64,000 nucleotides of DNA from an uncultured Bacteroidales bacterium (lineage in GTDB: Bacteria; Bacteroidota; Bacteroidia; Bacteroidales; UBA1715). Numbering within the stretch: position 1 is the first letter of the stretch; every line of letters begins with the position of its first letter. Both the position numbers and the translations under genes were made by a program. Where the stretch lies: the NCBI GenBank assembly GCA_937892155.1, contig CALAUG010000047.1, positions 1 to 64,000 of the forward strand, read 5' to 3'. The notes under the pieces were generated by a model. It had not been told where the DNA came from. It saw only the letters and a list, made by a program, of their open reading frames with translations, and did not search any database. Positions 51,681 through 60,317 of this stretch are shown here, one piece after another.

Positions 51681-54156
51681 TCTGTTTCTGTTTTTTCTGA
51701 CCTTTTTGTCGGTACATTGTATAGCACAAAGTACCTTTACGGGGAAGGTATACGATATTGACTCAAAAGAGCCTTTATCGTTTGCCAGTGTTTGGGTGAA
51801 GGGAACAAATAATGCTGTTATTACTCAAATTGACGGCTCTTTTTCCATCAGTCCTGTGAATCAAACCGATACGGTTCAGGTTAGTGCTCTCGGATATAAA
51901 GATTTTGAAATTATAGGAAGTAATATTACATCTGCCGAAATGACGGTGGAAATGATACCTGCTGCCATACAAATTGATGCTATCACCATTCGACCTGGAA
52001 AAAATCCTGCTATTCCGATTGTAAAGAAAGCTATTCACAATCGCCGCGACAATCGTCCCGAAAATGTAAAGGATATAGAATTGATTGAATACAATAAACT
52101 GAATTTTAGTTTGAGTGGTATTGATAGCACTGTGTTTAATGTAGGTTTTTTCCGAAAACATCCCGATGTGCTTGTCAAAACCAACGATTATGATAATTCC
52201 TATAACGTGCCATTGTATTTTTCGGAATATATGTATTACGAAAAACGCCATGAAAATAAAAATCCCGAGGTTCAGGAAATTGTCAAAAACCAGCATGGTA
52301 GTAGTTTTATCGAAAGTGATATAGTTACCAAATATGTGTCGTCGCTCGACGAAAAAATGTCGTTCTATACAAACATTCGTTTTTTGTCTAAGGATTTCAT
52401 TAGCCCAATTTCTTCCCAGGCATTGGTATATTATCGTTATTACCTTGATGATTCTATTGTTGATGGCGGGCGAACGTATTATCGCTTGCGCTATCGACCT
52501 CGTAATGCACAAGATTTGGCATTCTACGGTTACATGATTATTGAAAAGGAAACAGGTGCTTTGGCAGAAATAGATGCTACATTGCAACCGTCGTCAAATT
52601 TAAACTTTGTCCGCAAATTCCGTTTGTTCGAGAAATTCCAACTGACGCCGGAGGGCTTGTGGTTTAACCGACAGCAAAAAATGTCGGTGGAATTTGTCCC
52701 TGAATTGTCTAAAGATACGGCGTATAGGGCAATCAATACGCCTCTTACGGCAATCAAATCAACGACATTCATCATAGATTCATTGCAAATTAATGACTAT
52801 TTGGAGCATCGTACTGTGCCAGGACGTTTCAATTTGCGAAAAAGCGATTATGGCAAGCGTGATACATCTTTTTTGTCGCAGTATCGTCCCGATACATTGT
52901 CGAGCCTTGATTTAATTACACAGAATGCTATTGAAAAAACGAATGCAATTCCTACGGTAAAGGCGGCAAACAAACTCATGAATATGTTCCTGTATGGCTA
53001 TTTTACTATTTGGAAAATTGATTTTGGGCCGTATTTGTATTTTATACAAAGTAATAAAATTGAGGGAACCCGTCTGAACTTGTGTGCACGTACTTCTAAA
53101 TCGTTCCACGATAAAATGATGATAGGTGGATATCTGGGTTATGGGTGTCGAAATCATAAGTTCAAGTACGGATTGCAATATTCTTTGCGCGTTCCTACTA
53201 CTAATTATGGAGCCATACATTTACGCTACGACCAGAATATCTACCGTATTGGCGACTTCCGTCAACCACTTGATTTTATTCGTGAAAATGTTTTGGTACA
53301 GTCCGACGATAACTTGCTTTCTGCGCTACTTACACAAAGTGAGAACGATGCGGTGTATTTGGTAAAACGTGGTGTGGCTGCATACGAACAGCAATTAAAT
53401 AAGAATTTTACAATCAAACCATGTTATACTCAGGCGACGCACTATAATCCTCCATATTTCAATTTTGATACGGTGAATCAGTTATCGAAATTCAGAACCT
53501 ACGATTTTAGTTTTGATATCCGTTTGTCATTTAAAGAGGAAGTTTCAACCGATCACTTCCGTCACATGTATATCACTACTCGTTATCCAATCTTTCATTT
53601 GAATTTTATGCGTGGGAAATACAATATGGACGGTAAAACAGATTGGTACAATCAGTTCCGTTTGGTTGTGAATCATAATATTCTATTTGGTGTTGGTAAA
53701 ATTGATTACGTAATTGAAGCGGGCTATATCGCCAATCCGGTGCCTTTCCCATTGCTTGAAATCCATCGAGGAAACGAAACTGGTGGAAGTGGACAATATT
53801 ATTTCAACCACATGAATTATATGGAATTTGCCAGCGATGCTTTCGTAAATTTGTATGTAGAGTACGGTTTGAATGGCTTCTTTTTCAATAAAATATGGGG
53901 ATTACGCAAATTGCAGCTTCGTGAGTTACTTACGTTCAAGGCTTGTTATGGCCGATTGTTAAACAATAATAATTCGGTGTTGCCGTTGCCCGGCGAAACC
54001 TATGAACTTTCATATCCATATATGGAAGCAGGTATAGGCGTAACAAATCTGTTGAAGTTTGTCCGTCTGGAATATATTTGGCGTCTAAATTATCTCGACC
54101 ATCCGAATCTTAACAGCAAGCGTGGCTTATTTATTCGATTCAATTTCGAGTTCTAA
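51649..54156 (+). CDS. DUF5686/carboxypeptidase-regulatory-like outer-membrane protein
   Basis: The 835-residue protein has a signal peptide (SLFLFFLTFLSVHCIAQ), then a CarboxypepD_reg-like domain (FTGKVYDIDSKEPLSFASVWVKGTNNAVITQIDGSFSI), then a DUF5686 region with a long beta-strand-rich C-terminal half ending in an aromatic residue (RGLFIRFNFEF), typical of an outer-membrane barrel. It resembles the barrel proteins of Bacteroidota but lacks a TonB plug. The substrate is unknown. The start lies inside the last codons of the tandem phosphatase gene, so the two are cotranslated. Confidence 0.85.
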   Translation: MLQRKILSFASLFLFFLTFLSVHCIAQSTFTGKVYDIDSKEPLSFASVWVKGTNNAVITQIDGSFSISPVNQTDTVQVSALGYKDFEIIGSNITSAEMTVEMIPAAIQIDAITIRPGKNPAIPIVKKAIHNRRDNRPENVKDIELIEYNKLNFSLSGIDSTVFNVGFFRKHPDVLVKTNDYDNSYNVPLYFSEYMYYEKRHENKNPEVQEIVKNQHGSSFIESDIVTKYVSSLDEKMSFYTNIRFLSKDFISPISSQALVYYRYYLDDSIVDGGRTYYRLRYRPRNAQDLAFYGYMIIEKETGALAEIDATLQPSSNLNFVRKFRLFEKFQLTPEGLWFNRQQKMSVEFVPELSKDTAYRAINTPLTAIKSTTFIIDSLQINDYLEHRTVPGRFNLRKSDYGKRDTSFLSQYRPDTLSSLDLITQNAIEKTNAIPTVKAANKLMNMFLYGYFTIWKIDFGPYLYFIQSNKIEGTRLNLCARTSKSFHDKMMIGGYLGYGCRNHKFKYGLQYSLRVPTTNYGAIHLRYDQNIYRIGDFRQPLDFIRENVLVQSDDNLLSALLTQSENDAVYLVKRGVAAYEQQLNKNFTIKPCYTQATHYNPPYFNFDTVNQLSKFRTYDFSFDIRLSFKEEVSTDHFRHMYITTRYPIFHLNFMRGKYNMDGKTDWYNQFRLVVNHNILFGVGKIDYVIEAGYIANPVPFPLLEIHRGNETGGSGQYYFNHMNYMEFASDAFVNLYVEYGLNGFFFNKIWGLRKLQLRELLTFKACYGRLLNNNNSVLPLPGETYELSYPYMEAGIGVTNLLKFVRLEYIWRLNYLDHPNLNSKRGLFIRFNFEF

Positions 54157-54300
54157 CGTGCGGTAATGTTTTGGACCTAAAATGAACAAATAACCATTAA
54201 GCCGAACTTCTGCCAAACTCATAGCGACATTTTCAATTGTCAACATTTAATTGGTGTTAAAACTTTCCTTAAAGTCACAATTAAATCGGCATAAAAATGA

Positions 54301-54308
54301 TATATTTG
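54301..54308 (+). promoter_or_regulatory. Promoter -7 element of the lipoprotein-CotH operon
   Basis: TATATTTG fits TAnnTTTG, 15 bases before the ATG at 54324. Confidence 0.6.
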
Positions 54309-54323
54309 ACAAATTGATTTTCT

Positions 54324-55313
54324 ATGAATAGAACTTTTACACGTATAGTTGTTTTTTCTCTCATCTGCCTTGCTGTTGCTGGATGTAAGAAAAAAGATAA
54401 AATGTCATATCATCCGGTTGGTACAATAAATAATGTAGCAATCAAGGATATTGTCGGCGTTGATAGTGATATGTTGCTGGTACTTGGTAGCGAAAAGAAT
54501 AAATCGGTAGTCTATTCGTTTGGCATTGAAGACCGTTCTTCGGAAAAACGTCTTTCAAAGAACATAGAATATAACGATATATGCTTTGACAATGGTACAA
54601 CGTGGTTGTGTGGGAACGATATGAACATACGTGTAAGTAACGACACCGCCAGAAGCGTTGACGAAGATAAAATACCCGATTTTTCATATTGGGATGAGTG
54701 GCCTACGGAAAAATCCAATATGGTTGAAATGTATGTGAAAGATGGCAAACCACGGTATGCTATCGGCAAACGTGATATGTTAAAGGGTAATTTTTACGTG
54801 TACAATAACGATGAGTATTTCTTCCATGGAAATACTCAAGTGGATCTTGGCTTAAATGATATGGTGGTCGTTAATGATACTGTATATATTGCTGGCTACG
54901 GATCAATATTGCGTGTTACCAATAATGGCGCTGATATAAATTATGAAGAAATTGGTGATGAGAATTTTACAAGTATTGCCGTCGGTAATGGAAAGTATTT
55001 GTATGCTTCAACGTATTCGGGAAAAATATATCGCTCAAAAATTGGCTCTAATGAATGGGAAAAAATAAATCATTCGGGCAAACATTTGTTGTTTGTCGAG
55101 GCTAATGATTTTGGTGATGTTGTTGCTATGGGCGAATCCCGCGAAGTGTTGGTTTCAACTGACTTTGGAAATACGTGGCGCGAAGAGAAATACGACGAGG
55201 GCAACAAAGTTTCGTGCCTTGTGTCTATAGATAATGTATTTTACGTTGGAACAGAGAAGGGCACAATTATCAAGATGACAAAAGAAAGCCTCGATTTGAA
55301 TGTTGAAGACTAG
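54324..55313 (+). CDS. Beta-propeller-like lipoprotein
   Basis: The 329-residue protein has a lipoprotein signal (LICLAVAGC, C21) and about six repeats of four strands with BNR/Ycf48-like features: NDICFDNGTTWLCGND, NDMVVVNDTVYIAGYGSILRVTNNG, TSIAVGNGKYLYASTYSGKIYRS, LVSTDFGNTWREE and DNVFYVGTEKGTII. This fits a six- or seven-bladed propeller on the cell envelope, probably binding a partner. It is followed after 16 bases by the CotH-type surface protein gene, so both probably work together. Confidence 0.75.
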   Translation: MNRTFTRIVVFSLICLAVAGCKKKDKMSYHPVGTINNVAIKDIVGVDSDMLLVLGSEKNKSVVYSFGIEDRSSEKRLSKNIEYNDICFDNGTTWLCGNDMNIRVSNDTARSVDEDKIPDFSYWDEWPTEKSNMVEMYVKDGKPRYAIGKRDMLKGNFYVYNNDEYFFHGNTQVDLGLNDMVVVNDTVYIAGYGSILRVTNNGADINYEEIGDENFTSIAVGNGKYLYASTYSGKIYRSKIGSNEWEKINHSGKHLLFVEANDFGDVVAMGESREVLVSTDFGNTWREEKYDEGNKVSCLVSIDNVFYVGTEKGTIIKMTKESLDLNVED

Positions 55314-55329
55314 TATTGTCTGTTGACAA

Positions 55330-58300
55330 ATGAAGAAGTTTTTTGCAGTTATATCTATTTGTTTATGTGCAATAGGTTGTTTCTCTCAGAGCGTCATACT
55401 TAATGAATTAGTTGCAAAAAACGTATATTCCTATGTTACTTTCGATAATACTTCTCCCGATTGGATAGAAGTTAAGAATGTGTCGTCGGCGAGTGCGAAC
55501 CTTTCCGATTATTCTATTGCTACATCAAAAAATTACGATTCTCCTGTTAAATTGCCTGGCGTTTCGCTTGCCCCTGGTAAATGTTATTTGCTACTCACCA
55601 ACAATGGTGTGTTTTCTGGGAAAAATGAGATGCCGCTGGATGCTTCTGCTGGTACTGTGTATTTGTTCCATAAGTCAAAGGCCGTTGATAGTATTTCATG
55701 GAAACATCTTCCGACTGATGTCTCAATCGGTCGTGATGCGGACAATACCCAATGTTATTATTTTGCCAGAACAACTCCAGGAAAAGCAAATAGCATGGAA
55801 CGCTATGTGGCAAAAACTTTGGATAAGCCAAAACTAAACAAACCATCAGGATTGTATAAATCTCCATTTTATGTAAATGCTTATACGAGTGAATCAAAAT
55901 CAATTCTCCGTTATACAATTGATGGCTCGGTTCCTACCGAACAATCAATGTTGGTAAGCGACAGCATAAAAATAATTGACAACACAAATCTTCGTGTCCG
56001 TGCCTTCCGTGATGGATATTTGCCAAGTGAAACAGTAACAATGTCGTATTTGTTTGTGCAGTCTCAAACATTGCCAATAGCATCATTGACAGTTAATAAC
56101 GACGATTTCTTTAGTGATGAAACTGGTATATATGCCGAAGGATTAAATGCTGATGAGGAGGAACCACATTATGGAGCAAATTATTGGCAAGATTGGGAAC
56201 GACCAGTTCATCTTGATTATTTTGACGAAAATGGTGTGTGTGTTGTTTCTCAGGATTTGGGATGCAAAATTGGTGGAAACTGGAGTCGTGCACAACCTCA
56301 GAAAACCTTGAAATTGTATGCACGCGATGAATACGGGAAAGATGAAATAGAATACCAGTTTTATAAGGATAAACCAATATCGTCGTTTCACATGATTCTG
56401 CTGCGTAATAGCGGAAATGACTGCAATAACACTCAAATGCGCGATGGAGTGATATCGGTCCTTGCAAAACAAATGGATATTGACCGACAGGCCTATCAAC
56501 CTGCAGTTGTGTATATTAATGGAGAATACTACGGCATTCAGAACGTACGTGAAAAACAAAATAAACAGTATGTTGCAGAGAATTTTGGCTACGATAAAGA
56601 TGATATAGATGTCATAAAAAGTTGGGGCGAAATAGTCGATGGCGATGATAGTGATTATTGGGGAATGAAATATTTTTTTGAAAACACAGATTTGTCTATC
56701 GACAAAAATTATCAAAAAGCCAAAACCTATATAGATGTTCCGAATTTTATTGATTATAACGTGCTGGAAATGTTTGTGGTGAACGAAGATTGGCCTGGGA
56801 ATAATATAGCTTATTGGCATTCCCGTTCTGCAAATACTCCTTGGCGTTATATGCTTTTTGATGCTGATTTCGGGCTCGGTATTTGGGATTTGGAGCCTAA
56901 AGTCAATAAAAATATGTTGGAATGGTGCACAATGGAGGGCTCCGAGGATTATGCTACTGCTGATTGGGCTACCATAATACTTCGTCAATTGCTTAAAAAT
57001 AAGGACTTTACGTGCGATTTCCTTAATGCTACCGCCGACAGACTTAATACAACACTGTCGCCAGATTCGGTGACGTATGTAATAGATTCAATTTATAGCT
57101 TAATAGAACATGAAATGCCAAACCATATTGACCGCTGGGGATATAATTGGCAGGATGGCTGGCTCAGTCAGATGTACGATTTTGGTCGCAGACGCGAAGC
57201 AATTATGAGAAAACAGACCGAGGATTTTTTTAACACAGAAGGTAGTTACGTGCTGTCTCTCAATAGTTCTGATGCTCAAGCAGGATATATCCATCTTAAT
57301 ACAATAGACATATGCAGTTTCCCATGGTCGGGTAAGTATTTTAATAACAACAAAATTTCGCTTACTGCAATTCCACGTCCGGGCTACGAATTTGCCCGTT
57401 GGGAAGGAAGTGTGAATTCAACGGAACGCACTATATCGGTAACCACTGATGAAACAACAGAGTTGAAAGCTGTCTTCAATTATGTCGGAAACGAACCAAA
57501 TCTGTCGTTTTCCGAGGTTTATTATCATACGCGCGACAAAGCCGAAACTGAATGGATTGAGCTGTACAATGATGGAGATGAGGTTGATATGTCGCATTGG
57601 AAACTGATAGTTGATAGATACAATCAGACGTATACTATCCCGGAAGGTACCATCATTCACGGTGGGCAAGTGCTTGTGCTTGCAAACAATGTGGAGATTT
57701 TTAAACAGAATAATTCGGTTGATGATGCACTGCTTCTTGGTAATCTGCGTTTTGATTTTCCAAAAGATTTCGCTACGCTACTGTTACAAGATTCCAATGG
57801 AAATACTATTGCAAAAATGGCCTATACCGACCTGTATCCAACGGCAAGAAAATCTGACGGATACGGATACTCTTTTGAATATTTGTATGATTGGGAACAG
57901 GAAGAAAATTTAAAATGGCATTCTTGTTCATTCGGTGGAACTCCCGGAAAAATAAATGGTGATGATGGTTCTAATGCTACAGCGCAGCCGGTTATAACGG
58001 AAATAAATTATGCCTCCAGTGGAAAACTTGACGCTGGTGACTGGATAGAAATAAAAAATCCAAGTACAATAAGTGAAATCAATCTAAAAGATTGGATGAT
58101 ATGCGACAAAGCAGGTAATATTTCTGTAATATACGACGATGTTGTTATTCCACCACAAGGCTATGTTGTGTTTGCCGATGAACCAGAAAAATTCCATTCT
58201 GTGTATCCAGAAGTACAGTGCTGTCAATTGGATTTGTCATTGAATAATTATGTGGACGAGGTGAATTTGTACGATTCATACGAACGTCGCATAGATGCCG

Positions 58301-58701
58301 TTTCATATTCTATGTTTAGCAGTTCGTGGACAAAATCTGCCATGGGAACAGGAAGAACGTTGTCGTTTATAGAAACATCGGATGATAATTCGTTTGCAGG
58401 GAATTGGTTGGCAAGTAAGAGCGCTGGTACGCCGGGAATGCCTAATGATTATTTGCAATCTGTTCCAATTGTTGAATCATACTCCACAGTGTTCCCAAAT
58501 CCCTGCCAAAATTACGTCGTCGTGAGACAAAACGGAAAATTCAACTACGAAATTGCTACGGAAGATGGTCAAATAGTCCAGACGGGCACAGGTGTTGACG
58601 AAAAATATGTTTTGTTACAAGTGCAGGCAGGAAACTATTTCGTCGTCGTTGGAAACGAACAATATAAAAGTATCCACCGTTTAATAGTGCTAAAAGAATA
58701 A
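55330..58701 (+). CDS. CotH-kinase protein with lamin-tail domains and type IX sorting tail
   Basis: The 1123-residue secreted protein starts with a signal peptide, then has a lamin-tail domain (ILNELVAKN... SPDWIEVKNVS, about 20-155), a chitobiase-like C-terminal domain (LRYTIDGSVPTEQS), a CotH domain (about 260-620; YGIQNVREKQNKQYV, MLFDADFGLGIWD), an InlB-type repeat (LTAIPRPGYEFARWEG) and two more lamin-tail domains (ETEWIELYNDG and GDWIEIKNPS). The C-terminus STVFPNPCQNYVVV is a type IX sorting domain. CotH proteins can be protein kinases acting outside the cytoplasm; whether this one is active is not shown. It is coupled to the propeller lipoprotein. Confidence 0.87.
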   Translation: MKKFFAVISICLCAIGCFSQSVILNELVAKNVYSYVTFDNTSPDWIEVKNVSSASANLSDYSIATSKNYDSPVKLPGVSLAPGKCYLLLTNNGVFSGKNEMPLDASAGTVYLFHKSKAVDSISWKHLPTDVSIGRDADNTQCYYFARTTPGKANSMERYVAKTLDKPKLNKPSGLYKSPFYVNAYTSESKSILRYTIDGSVPTEQSMLVSDSIKIIDNTNLRVRAFRDGYLPSETVTMSYLFVQSQTLPIASLTVNNDDFFSDETGIYAEGLNADEEEPHYGANYWQDWERPVHLDYFDENGVCVVSQDLGCKIGGNWSRAQPQKTLKLYARDEYGKDEIEYQFYKDKPISSFHMILLRNSGNDCNNTQMRDGVISVLAKQMDIDRQAYQPAVVYINGEYYGIQNVREKQNKQYVAENFGYDKDDIDVIKSWGEIVDGDDSDYWGMKYFFENTDLSIDKNYQKAKTYIDVPNFIDYNVLEMFVVNEDWPGNNIAYWHSRSANTPWRYMLFDADFGLGIWDLEPKVNKNMLEWCTMEGSEDYATADWATIILRQLLKNKDFTCDFLNATADRLNTTLSPDSVTYVIDSIYSLIEHEMPNHIDRWGYNWQDGWLSQMYDFGRRREAIMRKQTEDFFNTEGSYVLSLNSSDAQAGYIHLNTIDICSFPWSGKYFNNNKISLTAIPRPGYEFARWEGSVNSTERTISVTTDETTELKAVFNYVGNEPNLSFSEVYYHTRDKAETEWIELYNDGDEVDMSHWKLIVDRYNQTYTIPEGTIIHGGQVLVLANNVEIFKQNNSVDDALLLGNLRFDFPKDFATLLLQDSNGNTIAKMAYTDLYPTARKSDGYGYSFEYLYDWEQEENLKWHSCSFGGTPGKINGDDGSNATAQPVITEINYASSGKLDAGDWIEIKNPSTISEINLKDWMICDKAGNISVIYDDVVIPPQGYVVFADEPEKFHSVYPEVQCCQLDLSLNNYVDEVNLYDSYERRIDAVSYSMFSSSWTKSAMGTGRTLSFIETSDDNSFAGNWLASKSAGTPGMPNDYLQSVPIVESYSTVFPNPCQNYVVVRQNGKFNYEIATEDGQIVQTGTGVDEKYVLLQVQAGNYFVVVGNEQYKSIHRLIVLKE

Positions 58702-58758
58702 TTTTCAATTGCCAAATTCTCTCTTCTTTGCAAGATATTAAAACTTATGAACACCCTG

Positions 58759-58788
58759 TTTGCGGTTTTGTTTTATTGCCTAATTTTG
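58759..58788 (+). promoter_or_regulatory. Promoter of the Lys-rich protein/TPR/polA unit
   Basis: TTTG (58759-58762) and TAATTTTG (58781-58788) are 18 bases apart, a near-ideal Bacteroides promoter, 24 bases before the ATG at 58813. Confidence 0.7.
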
Positions 58789-58812
58789 GAGTTGAAAAAA
58801 TAGATGTAGAAG

Positions 58813-59379
58813 ATGAAACTAAGTAGATTAGCCTTTTTATTGGGTTTATTAATCGTCAGTACAACAGCATTTGCTCAGTATGACGATGACGAAACGGTAC
58901 AATCTCGAAAAAGTACCCACAAACACGAAAAAGTAAGTGCCCCAACTTCAAAAGCAAACAACAAGGAGCTGAAGCAAAAAGATTCATTCAAATCAAGTGT
59001 GAATAAAACTACCCACTTGAGTAAGAAAGAACAGGCAAAGTTGCAGGCAAAAAAACAAAAAGACCGCGAAAAACGCTACGATAGTAACCGCGACCGTATG
59101 CAAAATAAGAAGACGGTTCAGCGAATGAAACAAAACGAAAAGAATTCGTACCGTTATAATCAACAGAAAGGAAAATCGTGGGATAAGCGTAATAAAAAAG
59201 CTCAAAATTCAAAAGCAAGGAAGGCTTCGGCAAAACGAGCTAAACAGTTAGAAAAGAGACAGGACGAGGCTCGCGAAAGATACGAGAATAAGGACTATAA
59301 ACCAGGTGAACGTAAAACGACCAAAAAGGGAAAAATAAGAGAGTTCTACAATCCGTTTAAACGCGATAAGAAAAAATAA
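58813..59379 (+). CDS. Secreted lysine-rich low-complexity protein
   Basis: The 188-residue protein has a signal peptide (LSRLAFLLGLLIVSTTAFAQ) and then consists almost only of Lys, Arg, Gln, Asn, Ser and Glu residues, with no hydrophobic core. It should be disordered and strongly basic in the periplasm or outside. The end (REFYNPFKRDKKK) is the only part with aromatics. Binding to acidic envelope polymers is a guess. Its stop overlaps the start of the TPR gene by one base (TAATG). Confidence 0.75.
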   Translation: MKLSRLAFLLGLLIVSTTAFAQYDDDETVQSRKSTHKHEKVSAPTSKANNKELKQKDSFKSSVNKTTHLSKKEQAKLQAKKQKDREKRYDSNRDRMQNKKTVQRMKQNEKNSYRYNQQKGKSWDKRNKKAQNSKARKASAKRAKQLEKRQDEARERYENKDYKPGERKTTKKGKIREFYNPFKRDKKK

Positions 59380-60311
59380 TGAGACGTATATTGGGGATAC
59401 TTGTTGCGCTCATCCTCGCTATAGCAACCTTAGCGCAGGATTGCGAATCCCTTTATACACAATCTCTTAAATTGTACGATAAAAAAGACTATCTGGCATC
59501 AATCACAATGCTGGATAGTCTTTCTGCTTTATGCCCGGCCTCTTCAACGTACTACATTCATCGGGCAAAATGTTGCCAGGCTCTCAAAGCCGACAAGGCA
59601 ACGCTCGAAGCTTTGAATGCTGCAATTTCACTTGATGATAAATGTGTAGCCGCATGGGCAATGAAAGCTCAATTTGAATTTGATAAAGGTATGTACCAGT
59701 TGGCCATAGCGAGTTACGAAAAACTGTTGTCGCTTATACCGGTACGGGATTCCACAGTTAAAATCTATCAAACAAATTTGAGCGCACTATATGTTCTGAC
59801 AAATCAAAACGATAAAGCGTTTGAGTTTCTGTGGGATTTGTGCCATCAAAATCAAACCGATGTCCAACTGCTGACAAATCTTTCGGCCTGTGCTATCTAT
59901 ACACAACGGCTTGATCAGGCTGAATGGGCTTTGAATAAAATCCTATCTGTTGACAAGAAAAATAGTATGGGATTGACAAATCTTGGTCTATGTAAAAGTG
60001 AAAAACAAGATTACAAAGGGGCAATCCAATGCTATAATAAATCCTTGCGTATTCAAACTGATGCCTATCCTTTGAACAACCGTGGATACGCATATTATAA
60101 GCTCGGAAAGTACGAGAAGGCTTTGAAGGATATCAATCATTCACTTCAACTTGATGCCTCAAATTCCTATGCGTATAGAAACCGTGCACTGGTCTATTTT
60201 AAGTTGCATAATTCCAACGCTTGCAATGATTTGCAGACGGCGCTGGATAAAGGCTTTACCGAAATGTACGGCGACGAAGTTCTGAAACTTCAGCAGGAAC
60301 ATTGTAAATAG
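59379..60311 (+). CDS. Secreted TPR-repeat protein
   Basis: The 310-residue protein has a signal peptide (RRILGILVALILAIATLAQ) and about seven TPR units, the clearest being MGLTNLGLCKSEKQDYKGAIQCYNKSLRI, YPLNNRGYAYYKLGKYEKALKDINHSLQL and SYAYRNRALVYFKLHN. It is a periplasmic interaction scaffold of unknown partner; cotranslation with the Lys-rich protein suggests the two act together. polA starts 6 bases after its stop codon. Confidence 0.85.
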   Translation: MRRILGILVALILAIATLAQDCESLYTQSLKLYDKKDYLASITMLDSLSALCPASSTYYIHRAKCCQALKADKATLEALNAAISLDDKCVAAWAMKAQFEFDKGMYQLAIASYEKLLSLIPVRDSTVKIYQTNLSALYVLTNQNDKAFEFLWDLCHQNQTDVQLLTNLSACAIYTQRLDQAEWALNKILSVDKKNSMGLTNLGLCKSEKQDYKGAIQCYNKSLRIQTDAYPLNNRGYAYYKLGKYEKALKDINHSLQLDASNSYAYRNRALVYFKLHNSNACNDLQTALDKGFTEMYGDEVLKLQQEHCK

Positions 60312-60317
60312 TTTGCT

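Noticed and set aside
56143..56988. 281-codon open frame on the - strand inside the CotH gene
   Set aside because: Its composition follows the codon pattern of the opposite strand; the + strand frame carries clear CotH motifs.
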